Assembly: GCF_003633755.1 (NCBI RefSeq) | Contig: NZ_RBIL01000001.1 | Span: 3,147,426-3,211,425 of the forward strand | Direction of reading: 5' to 3' | Length of the DNA stretch: 64,000 nt | DNA from: Solirubrobacter pauli | Lineage (GTDB): Bacteria; Actinomycetota; Thermoleophilia; Solirubrobacterales; Solirubrobacteraceae | Shown here: piece after piece, positions 1 through 8,265 of the stretch | Position numbering within the stretch: the stretch's first letter is position 1 | How the letters are laid out: the number at the start of each line of letters is the position of its first letter | Position numbers and translations under genes: made by a program | The notes under the pieces: generated by a model | What the model was told of the DNA's origin: nothing | The model's input: the letters and a program-made list of their open reading frames with translations, nothing else | Databases searched by the model: none

Positions 1-7
1 TACCTCG

Positions 8-802
8 GTGAGCGACCCAAGCTCGAGCTCGCAGCCGCTTAGGCCACCCACGATCCTCGCGATGGGCGGGGGCGGCTTCACGATGGAGCCGGAGAACCCC
101 GCCCTCGACGACTACGTGCTCGGGCTGGCGAGCGCGAAGGTGCCCAGGATCTGCCTGCTGCCGACCGCCTCCGGCGACGGCGAGGCGCAGATCCGGCAGT
201 TCCACGCGACGTTCGGCGCGCGAGCCTGCGAGCCGATGCACATCTCGCTGTTCCGGCTCGGCAGCCGGCCGATCCCCCTGCGCGAGACGCTGCTCGCGCA
301 AGACATCGTCTACGTCGGCGGCGGGTCGATGCTCGGCCTGCTCGCGGTGTGGCGCGCGCTCGGGCTCGACAAGATCCTGCGCGAGTGCTGGGAGTCCGGC
401 GTGGTCCTCGCGGGGCTGAGCGCGGGTGCGATGTGCTGGTTCGAATGGGGCGTGACGTCGTCGCTGGGCTCGCCCGCGCCGTCGCCGGGGCTCGGCTTCC
501 TGCCCGGGTCGCTCTCCGTGCACATGGACGGCGAGCCCGCGCGGCTCCCCGTCTGCCGAGCGGCGATAGCGGACGGCTCGATCCCGCCCGGCTACGCCGC
601 CGACGACGGCGTGGCGCTGCTCTTCCGCGGTGACGAGCTCGACGAGGTCGTCTCCTCACGCCCGAACCGCCAGGCGTTGCGGATCGGCCCGGACGGCACC
701 GAGGAGCTGCTGACGCCGCGCCTGCTCGCGCGGCCGGACCGGTTCGGCGACGAGGCGGACATCGCCGAGTACCGGGCCGTGCGCGCGCTGCGGGCGCGTT
801 AG
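8..802 (+). CDS. Peptidase S51 family protein (dipeptidase E / cyanophycinase-like)
   Basis: Probable cytoplasmic serine peptidase of the S51 (peptidase E, class I glutamine amidotransferase-like) family, 264 aa. The glycine-rich VYVGGGSML stretch (about residue 101) and the nucleophile elbow GLSAGAM with Ser138 are the family signatures, and a His near 172 is the likely second catalytic residue. Family members cleave Asp-X dipeptides or related substrates; which one applies here cannot be read from sequence. The start is the GTG at base 8. Only seven bases precede it, so an upstream start outside the window cannot be excluded, but the family normally begins close to the ILAMGGGGF strand seen at residue 16. 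Its stop codon overlaps the stop of the convergent next gene. Confidence 0.85.
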   Translation: MSDPSSSSQPLRPPTILAMGGGGFTMEPENPALDDYVLGLASAKVPRICLLPTASGDGEAQIRQFHATFGARACEPMHISLFRLGSRPIPLRETLLAQDIVYVGGGSMLGLLAVWRALGLDKILRECWESGVVLAGLSAGAMCWFEWGVTSSLGSPAPSPGLGFLPGSLSVHMDGEPARLPVCRAAIADGSIPPGYAADDGVALLFRGDELDEVVSSRPNRQALRIGPDGTEELLTPRLLARPDRFGDEADIAEYRAVRALRAR

Positions 803-3357
803 CGGGCGACCGCGCGCCCGCCGTGCCAGGTGGCCTCGACGTAGACGCGCGTCCGCGCCTTGCCGACGCGCACCGTCCGCGTCCCCTTGGCCAGTTTGAC
901 CGTGCGGCGGGCGAGCACGCGCCGGGTCTTCGCGTCCCGCACGCGCACGACGACCGTGCGCGCGGCGTCCGAGCGCAGCCGCACGCGGCCGTCGCGCAGC
1001 CGGGTGACGGTGACGGGCGCGCGGGTCGCGACCCGTGGCGCGGGCGTGGCCGAGCCGCCGCTCGGGGCGCGTGTACCGGGCGCGGGCGAGCCGCCCGGGC
1101 TGGGTGACGCGCCGCCCGGGTCCGACGAGCCGCTGGGGGCCGTCGCGCCGCCCGGGGCCGACGAGCCGTCGGGGTCTGACGCGCCGCCCGGGCCGGTGGC
1201 GCCGCCTGGGTTCGATCCACCGCCTGGGTCCGTGGCCGGGCCCGGGTCCGTGGGCGTCCCCGGCCCCGGCGTGACCGTCGGTGGCACTTCGCCGGTGGGG
1301 CCGAAGCGCGCGAAGTGGTTCGTCGCGCCCTGCGTCATGAAGCTGAAGGTGCCGCTCGCCAGCAGGCGGTCGCCGCCCAGGGCGAGCAGGAAGGACGGGC
1401 CGACGTTCGGCTCGGGACGGAACGCGGTCGGCTGGTTCGTGGTCACGTCGATCGAGCCGAGCTTCCAGCGCGGCTCGCCCGCGATCGTCGAGAAGGTGCC
1501 GCCGAGGAACAGCTGCGAGCCGTCGAGCGCCAGCGACTCGACCCGGCCGTTGACCGCCGGCGCGGGCAGGGCGGCGAGGTTCGCGTCCAGGTGCTGGAGC
1601 CCGCCGGCGATCGTTCCACCGAGCCAGACGCCGCCGGCGCCGTCGGGTTCGATCGCGAAGACCCCGCCCGTGGGCAGGGCGCTCGCGGCGATGGGGGCGC
1701 GCGTCGCCGCGTCGTAGGCGCGCAGCTCGCACCGGCCGACCAACAGCCGCGAGCCGACCACCGCCAGCGAGTACACCGGGCAGGAGTCGTACGGCGCCCA
1801 GTCGAGCACGTGCCCGGTCGTCAGATCGATGGCGCCGAGCCCGAACACCTGGCGGCCGCCGAGCTCGAACACGTCGCCGCCGACGTACAGCGTCGTCCCG
1901 TGCACGGCGAGCGCGCGGACCTCGCCCTGCACTGATGGCAAGCCGGGGCGCCAGGCGCCGGTCCGGGCATCGACCGCCGCGAGGTGCTGCTGCGCGTGGC
2001 CGGCCACCGTCGCGAACGCGCCTCCGAGGTAGAGCGCGTCGCCGGCCCGCGCCAGCGCGTTCACGTGTGGCTCGAGGTAGCGCCCGTTCTGCCACACCGC
2101 GCCCGCGATCTGCGGGTCGAACGGCAGCAGCGCGCCCGTGCGCACGTCCATCGCTGCGAACGCGGTGCGCGGGACCACGTCGACGGTCCCGCCGCCGCGG
2201 CGCCCCGTCGCGACCTGGCCGCCGCCTGCGCCCAGCACGGTGCCGGCCGCTGCGCCCGCGTACGGCAGCCGCGCCCCCGTCAGCAGGTCGAAGGCCACGA
2301 TCCCGGACCGGAACGTCGCGACGTAGAGCGTCTCCCCGTCCAGGGCGATCGCGCTCGCCTGCTCGGCGACGTCCCCGAACCATGGCAGCGGCGCCCTCGA
2401 CGCCGTGTCGAACGCCCGCAGCTCGCCGTCGAGGTACTCGAGCGTCGCGACGGCGCGCGCCCCGACCGCGAGCTGCGCGGTCTCGCCCGTTCCCGGCCGC
2501 CACGGCACCAGCGTCGCCGCGTCGTCCGCGCTGAACAGGGCCGTGCCGTGGAGCTCCGTCCGCTGCGCCGAGTACAGCGAGCCGCCCACGAACACGCGGC
2601 CGTCGCGCGCGGCGATCGCGCTCACGGACGCGTTCCCGTCGAGTCCCGGGTTCCACGCCAGCAGCTGTCCGGTCGTGCGATCCAGGGCGGCGGCGGCGTA
2701 CCGCGTCGCACCCGCCACGGTGCTGAACTCGCCGCCGACGAACACGCGGTCGCCGGCCACCGACAGCGCCGTGACCTGCCCGTTCATCCGGCCACCGTGG
2801 CCCCAGTCGAGCGCCGCCCCGGTCCGCGTATCCAGCGCGACGACGTTGTTGCCCTTCGGCCCGCTGAACGCACCGCCGACGTAGAGCACCTCTCCCGCCC
2901 GCTGGAGCGCGTAGACCGAGCCACTGACCCCCGGCTGGAACGTCGTGTCGAGCGAGCCGTCGGCCCGCAGGTGCGCGAGTCCGTGCCGCCGCACGCCGAC
3001 CACGGAGTCGAAGGTTCCGCCGACGAAGAACCCGCCCGCGCCGTCCGGGGCGATCGCGCGCACCTCCAGCTGGGCCTGCACGTCCTCGTAGCCGATGCCC
3101 TCACCCGGGCCGTCGCTCGTGAGGTCCAGGAACGAGCGGCGCACGGCACCGTCGCCGCCGACCAGCGTCAGCGGGCCGGAGTGGCGGCCGACGCCGGCGA
3201 ACGAGCCGGCGAGGTACGCGGTATCGCCGTCCAGAAGCGCGTCGGACACGACGCCCGCGACGGCCGGGAAGGACTGGGGCGCCGAGTCGGGCGCGGCGCT
3301 CGCCGGAGCGGCGCAGAGCAGCATGGCGAGGCAGGCGAGCAGCGATGAACGGGGCAT
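799..3357 (-). CDS. Secreted beta-propeller (delta-60 repeat-like) protein with Gly/Pro-rich linker
   Basis: Exported protein of about 852 aa with no recognisable enzyme signature. The ATG at 3357 gives a classical signal peptide ending in Ala-Ser-Ala. The body has repeated blades of the type LYVGGxFxxxxG followed by LAxLDxxTG, as in delta-60 repeat and PQQ-like propellers. A collagen-like linker rich in PGG, SDPGG and PAPG triplets (about residues 705-775) follows, then a basic beta-rich C-terminal domain. A longer frame reaches 3465, but it would put about 36 non-signal residues before the signal peptide. It lies 28 bp downstream of the GH20 gene on the same strand. Role unknown; surface adhesion or glycan binding is only a guess. 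Confidence 0.75.
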   Translation of the reverse strand: MPRSSLLACLAMLLCAAPASAAPDSAPQSFPAVAGVVSDALLDGDTAYLAGSFAGVGRHSGPLTLVGGDGAVRRSFLDLTSDGPGEGIGYEDVQAQLEVRAIAPDGAGGFFVGGTFDSVVGVRRHGLAHLRADGSLDTTFQPGVSGSVYALQRAGEVLYVGGAFSGPKGNNVVALDTRTGAALDWGHGGRMNGQVTALSVAGDRVFVGGEFSTVAGATRYAAAALDRTTGQLLAWNPGLDGNASVSAIAARDGRVFVGGSLYSAQRTELHGTALFSADDAATLVPWRPGTGETAQLAVGARAVATLEYLDGELRAFDTASRAPLPWFGDVAEQASAIALDGETLYVATFRSGIVAFDLLTGARLPYAGAAAGTVLGAGGGQVATGRRGGGTVDVVPRTAFAAMDVRTGALLPFDPQIAGAVWQNGRYLEPHVNALARAGDALYLGGAFATVAGHAQQHLAAVDARTGAWRPGLPSVQGEVRALAVHGTTLYVGGDVFELGGRQVFGLGAIDLTTGHVLDWAPYDSCPVYSLAVVGSRLLVGRCELRAYDAATRAPIAASALPTGGVFAIEPDGAGGVWLGGTIAGGLQHLDANLAALPAPAVNGRVESLALDGSQLFLGGTFSTIAGEPRWKLGSIDVTTNQPTAFRPEPNVGPSFLLALGGDRLLASGTFSFMTQGATNHFARFGPTGEVPPTVTPGPGTPTDPGPATDPGGGSNPGGATGPGGASDPDGSSAPGGATAPSGSSDPGGASPSPGGSPAPGTRAPSGGSATPAPRVATRAPVTVTRLRDGRVRLRSDAARTVVVRVRDAKTRRVLARRTVKLAKGTRTVRVGKARTRVYVEATWHGGRAVAR

Positions 3358-3385
3358 GAGGGCGATGCCACTATGCCCCGATCCG

Positions 3386-4645
3386 CTAGCGCTTAGACCA
3401 CTCGATCTGGGTTGAGCGGTGGAACGGCACGCCAAGGCCCTCGAGGAACGCGCCGTGGGCGCCAAGACGCGCCCGGAAGTCCTCCCAGCCCCGGCGTCCC
3501 GACCAGCCGACCTCGGCCGTCGCGAGCAGGCGCGGGAAGACCATCGAGTCGACGTGCTCGCGCGTCTCGGTCGTCTCCGACCACAGCGCCGCCTCGACGC
3601 CCAGCACCTGCGCGCCGTCGATCACGGCCTCCGGGTCCCACTCGTACGCGTCGCGCACGTCGACCGCGCCCGCCCACGTGAGGCCGAGCTCGGTCGTCTC
3701 GTCGTACTTCTGGTCCAGGTACGTGTGCGGCGCGGGGGACATGATCAGCGGCAGGCCCTGCTCGGCCGCGGCCCGCGCGGGCTTCGCGTCGGACCAGTGC
3801 TGCACAATCGTGCCGGGCGGGAGCTTGGCCACGCCGGCCTCCTCCCAGACGATCGGCCGCTTGCCGTGCTCGACCACGAGCGAGCACGCGTCCCACATGA
3901 ACTGCACGTAGTCATCGTGCGAGAGGCCCTCGACCTCGTCGCCGCCGAGGTGGACGTACTCGCCCGGGAGGGCGCGGATCACGTCCGCGAGGAAGCGGTG
4001 CACGACCTCCGAGCGGACGTCGAGCGAGTGGCCGGGGCTGCTCCAGGTGGTGAACGGCTCCGGCGCGTCCTTGCCCCACAGCTCCGGGTAGGCGCGCAGC
4101 GCGGCGTTGACGTGGCCGGGCACGTCGACCTCCGGGATGACCGTGATCGAGTGGCGCGCCGCGTGGTCGACGATCCGCTGGTAGTCCGCGGCCGTGAAGA
4201 ACCCGCCGGCGCCGCCGCCGACCTGCGTCTCCGCGCCGATCGTCGTCAGCTTCGGCCAGCCGGGGACCTCGATCCGCCAGCCCTGGTCGTCGGTCAGGTG
4301 GACGTGGAAGACGTTGAGCTTGTACAGCGCGGCGAGGTCGATCAGCCGCAGCACGTCGTCGACGCCGAAGAAGTGGCGGGCGACGTCGAGCATCAGCCCG
4401 CGCCAGGGGTACTTCGGGGCGTCCTCGATCAGCAGCGGCGTGGACGTCGTGCCCAGTTGACGCAGGGTCGCGCGACCGCGGGCCTCGCCGGCCGCGTCGG
4501 CGGCGCTGAAGGCCACGCCCGACGCGCCGATCTCCAACCGGTAGCTCTCGGCCGCGCCGTCCGTGCGCGTGCACTCGACGTCGGCCGGCAGGCCGACCGG
4601 ATCGCCCGGCCGCGCCTCGAGCACGGCCGGGACCGGGATCAGCAC
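3386..4645 (-). CDS. Beta-N-acetylhexosaminidase, GH20 family
   Basis: Glycoside hydrolase family 20 enzyme, 419 aa, releasing terminal N-acetylglucosamine or N-acetylgalactosamine. A short N-terminal GH20b-like domain leads into the TIM barrel at PWRGLMLDVARHFF (about residue 80). The HLTDDQGWR strand and the catalytic pair in HLGGDEVEG (Asp236-Glu237) are intact. A C-terminal WSET motif fits the substrate-binding tryptophans. No signal peptide is visible, so it probably acts in the cytoplasm on imported or recycled amino sugars. It starts with GTG directly after the TAA stop of the small basic protein gene upstream, so the two are surely co-transcribed. Confidence 0.93.
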   Translation of the reverse strand: MLIPVPAVLEARPGDPVGLPADVECTRTDGAAESYRLEIGASGVAFSAADAAGEARGRATLRQLGTTSTPLLIEDAPKYPWRGLMLDVARHFFGVDDVLRLIDLAALYKLNVFHVHLTDDQGWRIEVPGWPKLTTIGAETQVGGGAGGFFTAADYQRIVDHAARHSITVIPEVDVPGHVNAALRAYPELWGKDAPEPFTTWSSPGHSLDVRSEVVHRFLADVIRALPGEYVHLGGDEVEGLSHDDYVQFMWDACSLVVEHGKRPIVWEEAGVAKLPPGTIVQHWSDAKPARAAAEQGLPLIMSPAPHTYLDQKYDETTELGLTWAGAVDVRDAYEWDPEAVIDGAQVLGVEAALWSETTETREHVDSMVFPRLLATAEVGWSGRRGWEDFRARLGAHGAFLEGLGVPFHRSTQIEWSKR

Positions 4646-4909
4646 TTAGGCAGGAGTGGGCTCGCCGCCCCCGCGCCCCTTGACGACCTTGGTCGCCACG
4701 AGCGCGGCCACACCGGCACCGACGACGACCGGAATCCGCTTCACGATCGGCGTCTTCTTCGCCACCTTGTAGACGGCGGTGCCCTTCGCGGCCTTCTTGG
4801 CGCCCTTCGCGCCGCCCTTCGCCGCCTTCGTGGCGGTCTTGATCTTCAGGTAGTCGACCGCAAGCTCAGCGACCTGCTGCTTGCGGCTCTTCTGCTTTCT
4901 CAGGGCCAT
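4646..4909 (-). CDS. Small Lys/Ala-rich protein with one hydrophobic segment
   Basis: Hypothetical protein of 87 aa. The first 55 residues are highly basic and alanine-rich, with KGAKKAAKG-type repeats resembling H1/HU-tail sequences. A hydrophobic stretch of about 18 residues (VVVGAGVAALVATKVV) follows, then a short Gly/Glu/Pro tail. It may be a small membrane-anchored protein with a cytoplasmic basic arm that could bind nucleic acid or acidic lipid; this is inference from composition only. It lies 18 bp downstream of the pyrophosphatase gene and abuts the GH20 gene. Strand, codon phase and tight packing support it as a real gene. Confidence 0.6.
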   Translation of the reverse strand: MALRKQKSRKQQVAELAVDYLKIKTATKAAKGGAKGAKKAAKGTAVYKVAKKTPIVKRIPVVVGAGVAALVATKVVKGRGGGEPTPA

Positions 4910-4927
4910 CTGGGGACAGTACCCCCT

Positions 4928-6559
4928 CTACAGCGCAGCAAGCACCTTTGGCGCGACCTGCTTCTTGCGGCTCATCACGCCCGGCAGCGGGATCACGTTC
5001 TCCACCGCCGCCTGGCCGAAGGCCTGCTCGAGCGGACCCGGATCGCCGCTCACGTACAGGTCCGTGTCCTTGGCGAGGATGTCCGTGACCATCAGCGCGT
5101 AGATCGGGTAGCCGTTGCGCTCGCGGACGCGCCGCATCGCCTCCATCAGCTCCGGCTTGCGGCCGTCGAGGCCCTGGCCGACGGTCTCGACCTGGGCGAT
5201 CCCGATCGTGTGCCCGCCGCCGACCTCGTACTCCTTGAGGTCACGCGAGACGATCGCGTCGGCCTCGACGCCCTCGAGGTCCGACGTGGCCTCGAACATC
5301 TCGCGCCCGAACTGCATCGGGTCGATCGCGAGCACGCGGCCGAGGTACTCGACGGCGCTCCAGTCGCGCTCGGTCGTCGTCGGGGAGTTGAGGATGACCG
5401 TGTCCGACATGATCGCGCCGAGCAGCAGCAGCGCGGAGGAGCGGCTCGGCTCCATGCCGTTCTGGCGGAAGCGCTCGATCACGAGCGTGGACGTCGAGCC
5501 GACGGGGTCGAACGTCGCGCGGACCGGCACGGTCGTCTCGATCGAGCCGATGTGGTGGTGGTCGAGGATCTCGACGATCTCGGCCTGCTCGACGCCCTCG
5601 ACGCTCTGCGCCTGCTCGGCGTGGTCGACGAGCAGCACGCGGCGCGGACGCGGCGACACGAGGTCGGTGCGCGTCACGAGCCCGATCGGCTTGCGCTTGG
5701 CGTCCACGGCCACGGCGGCGCGGTAGTGGACCTCCTTGACCTCGTCGGCGACGTCCGACAGCAGGTCGTCCGGGCGGACCGTGAGCGGCTCGGGGTCCAT
5801 CAGCGCCCGGCACGGGGCCGACAGCGTGATCATGCGCGCCGTGACGTAGGAGTCCAGGGGCGAGGTGACCACGGGCACGCCGTGCTGGGAGGCGAGCGCG
5901 ACGGTGTCGGCGTCGGGGCGCGTGCCGTTGGACACCACGAGCAGGCCGACGCCGAGCTCGATCGCCGCGCGCTGCGCGTCGTCGCGGTTGCCGACGACGG
6001 CGACGTCGCCCGGACCGATCTCCGACGGGAGCGCGCCGATGTCCATCGCCATGCACCAGATCTGGCCCGAGACCTCCTCGTCGCCGCTGCCGCTGAGGGT
6101 CTCGCCCTGCAGGACCTTGACGATCGCGCTCACGCGCGTGGGCGCGTCCAGCTCCGACGGCTCGCGCGACTCGCGGATGTAGCGGCGGGCGAGCGCCCGC
6201 TCGGTCATCACGCCCGACAGCGTGCCGTCCGGCCCGACGATCGGCACGAGGTCGAGGTCCTGGCGCGCCATCAGGCGACCGACCTCCCGCACCGGCTCGG
6301 TCGACTCCACGAGCGGGGAGTCCTGGCGCATCACGTCACGCACCCGCAGCATCACGTGCGCGAGGAAGTCGGGCTCCGAGGCCTTCGAGCGGTCCAGCAC
6401 CCAGCGCGTCTGGGTGTTCACCTCGCCCAGCCGGACGGGGACGTACGCGTTGTGCGGATCCACGCGGCCCATGAGCTCGGCGTAGCCGACCGCGGCGGCG
6501 ATCGAGTCGGTGTCCGGGTTGCGATGCCCGGTGACGTAGATGACGGGTAGAGCGGCGAT
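4928..6559 (-). CDS. Putative manganese-dependent inorganic pyrophosphatase with CBS and DRTGG domains (DHH family)
   Basis: DHH-family phosphoesterase of the CBS-containing PpaC type, which hydrolyses pyrophosphate and is usually regulated by adenine nucleotides bound at the CBS pair. In order: N-terminal metal-binding loop GHRNPDTDSI, first CBS (VRDVMRQDSPLV), DRTGG-like domain, second CBS (CRALMDPEPLTV), DHH motif (EILDHHHIGSI) and DHHA2 domain (GGHTIGIAQVE). The first in-frame ATG (6472) lies after the metal-binding loop, so it cannot be the true start. Between the loop and an in-frame TGA at 6566-6568 there is no ATG, GTG, TTG or CTG. The ATC at 6557-6559 lies 8 nt after a TATATT box and is the best candidate. 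A frameshift or assembly error remains possible. Confidence 0.85.
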   Translation of the reverse strand: MAALPVIYVTGHRNPDTDSIAAAVGYAELMGRVDPHNAYVPVRLGEVNTQTRWVLDRSKASEPDFLAHVMLRVRDVMRQDSPLVESTEPVREVGRLMARQDLDLVPIVGPDGTLSGVMTERALARRYIRESREPSELDAPTRVSAIVKVLQGETLSGSGDEEVSGQIWCMAMDIGALPSEIGPGDVAVVGNRDDAQRAAIELGVGLLVVSNGTRPDADTVALASQHGVPVVTSPLDSYVTARMITLSAPCRALMDPEPLTVRPDDLLSDVADEVKEVHYRAAVAVDAKRKPIGLVTRTDLVSPRPRRVLLVDHAEQAQSVEGVEQAEIVEILDHHHIGSIETTVPVRATFDPVGSTSTLVIERFRQNGMEPSRSSALLLLGAIMSDTVILNSPTTTERDWSAVEYLGRVLAIDPMQFGREMFEATSDLEGVEADAIVSRDLKEYEVGGGHTIGIAQVETVGQGLDGRKPELMEAMRRVRERNGYPIYALMVTDILAKDTDLYVSGDPGPLEQAFGQAAVENVIPLPGVMSRKKQVAPKVLAAL

Positions 6560-6567
6560 GGCCGATC

Positions 6568-6573
6568 AATATA
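6568..6573 (-). promoter_or_regulatory. -10 box upstream of the DHH pyrophosphatase gene
   Basis: TATATT on the minus strand is an AT-rich island in very GC-rich DNA and lies 8 nt before the in-frame ATC proposed as the start. No convincing -35 box is visible. Confidence 0.45.
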
Positions 6574-6780
6574 CGGCGGAGCTCTCCGAGCGGCCCGGCC
6601 TTCCTGGCCGAGCCGCGGGAGAAGGTGACGCCCTTGACAGGAGGGGGGTCCCGAGCAGGGCGTCGATTCCGGTCCTCGTCGCGCGATACGCACGGTCCCG
6701 TGCGAAGGTTCAACGGTCGCCCGGACGCGGGCCTCGGCCGGACACCGCGCGCTGACCGGTCTGGATGCGACGATCCATCC

Positions 6781-8265
6781 GTGATCGTCGCTGCGCTGGT
6801 GCTTGCGGGAGTGCTGATCGTGGTGCTGGCCGTCGTCGGCGAGCGGCTGCGGCGCGAGAGCGCGCGCGCCGACGCGGCCGAGGCCGAGCACGCGCGGCTC
6901 GTCGCCGAGCTGCTGCGGCGCGACCGCGAGGTGACGGAGCTGACGCCGTTTCGCGCGCGGGTCGAGCGCGCGCCGGACTGGATCTGGACGGCCGACGCGG
7001 GCGGCACCGTGACGTACTCGAACACGCCGGCGCTGCCCGTCGGCAGCACGGTCGAGCAACCCGGGCGCTCCGGCGTGGTGGAGCGGGGCGGGCGTACCGT
7101 CGACACCCGCTCGGTCGCGCTGAACGACGGCTGGCTGGGCGTGGACCGCGACATGACCGAGGCGGTGCCCGCGCGCGTCGCGATCGTGCGGCGGCCGGTG
7201 GTGGACGGGCGTCGCGAGGTGGTCGGCTACGAGCTCGTGGGCGACGGCAGCGTGCTCGCGTCGTTCCCGCCCCGGGAACTCGTCGCGCTGGCCGCAGGAC
7301 GCCCGCTCTGGCTGAGCCTGGACGGCGAGGTCGCCCCTGAGCTGGCCGCGCATGGCCTGACGCTGCTGCTCGCGGCCGACACGTCGCTCGAGCGCGCGCG
7401 GGCGCTGCGGGCCGCGGGCTTCACGCTCGCGCTGGACGGCTACGAAGGGCCGTCGCCCCTGCTGGACGAGTGCCAGACGGTCAAGGTCCGCGCGGACGGC
7501 CGGCCCGACGAGGAGCTGCAGGCGCTGATCGCCGAGCCGGCGGCGCGGGGGCTGGAGCTGGTGGCCACCGACGTGGACGACGCGGACGAGTTCACCCGCT
7601 GCCGCGTGCTCGGCTTCAGCCATTTCCAGGGCGCGTTCTTCGCCCGCCCGCGCGGGGGCGAGGGGCCGGGCACGGGGGCGCTCGCGTCGCTGCAGGCGCT
7701 GGGCGAGCTCACCGCCGCCGACCCGTCGTTCGAGGACCTCGAGCGGATCATCGGCGCCGACGTCGGTCTCTCGCTGGCGCTCATCCGCCACGTCAACTCC
7801 GCCTACTTCGCGCTGCCGCGCAAGATCGACAGCGTGCGCGAGGCGCTGACGCTGCTCGGCACGCGCGCCGTGCGCCGGTGGGCGACCGTCGTCGCGCTCA
7901 CGGCCGCCGCCGACGCGCCCGACCAGGTGGTGGCGCTCGCGCTGCTGCGCGCGCGGATGTGCGAGCTGCTCGGGGCCGGCGCCGACGAGGACGACCGCGA
8001 CGGCCTGTTCACGGTCGGGCTGTTCTCGGTCGCCGACGCGCTGCTGGACGCGCCGATGGACGAGGTGCTCGCGTCGCTCCCGCTCTCAGATGAGATCACG
8101 GGAGCCCTGCTGCGTCACGAAGGCCGCCGAGGGCGCATCCTGGGAACCGTGCTGCGTTACGAGCAGGGCCGCTTCCCGACCGACGGCGCCGATCCCACCG
8201 AGCTGGCCGAGGCCTACCTGGACGCGCTCCGCTGGGCGGACGACACCGGACGCTGGCTCGGGTGA
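6781..8265 (+). CDS. Membrane-anchored HDOD/EAL-like signalling protein
   Basis: Signal-transduction protein of about 494 aa. The GTG at 6781 starts an N-terminal transmembrane helix (VAALVLAGVLIVVLAVVG), followed by a coiled segment and a degenerate PAS-like region (DWIWTADAGGTVTYSN). Next comes a YuxH-like degenerate EAL region (GYELVGDG ... LSLDG ... GFSHFQGAFFARP). The C-terminus is an HDOD domain (about residues 300-400) with the conserved LIRHVNSAYF ... IDSVREALTLLG core. YuxH-type proteins lack the c-di-GMP phosphodiesterase residues and act as regulators. The TGA overlaps the GTG of the histidine kinase gene, so the two are translationally coupled. A longer frame from 6625 is less likely because it adds a basic tail before the membrane helix. 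Confidence 0.78.
   Translation: MIVAALVLAGVLIVVLAVVGERLRRESARADAAEAEHARLVAELLRRDREVTELTPFRARVERAPDWIWTADAGGTVTYSNTPALPVGSTVEQPGRSGVVERGGRTVDTRSVALNDGWLGVDRDMTEAVPARVAIVRRPVVDGRREVVGYELVGDGSVLASFPPRELVALAAGRPLWLSLDGEVAPELAAHGLTLLLAADTSLERARALRAAGFTLALDGYEGPSPLLDECQTVKVRADGRPDEELQALIAEPAARGLELVATDVDDADEFTRCRVLGFSHFQGAFFARPRGGEGPGTGALASLQALGELTAADPSFEDLERIIGADVGLSLALIRHVNSAYFALPRKIDSVREALTLLGTRAVRRWATVVALTAAADAPDQVVALALLRARMCELLGAGADEDDRDGLFTVGLFSVADALLDAPMDEVLASLPLSDEITGALLRHEGRRGRILGTVLRYEQGRFPTDGADPTELAEAYLDALRWADDTGRWLG

Noticed and set aside
656-2656. 666-residue frame inside the beta-propeller gene
   Set aside because: Alternative reading frame on the same strand; the true frame has a signal peptide and repeated blades.
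3419-6550. 1,043-residue forward open frame across the GH20 and pyrophosphatase region
   Set aside because: Shadow frame in GC-rich DNA; the opposite strand has two well-supported enzymes.
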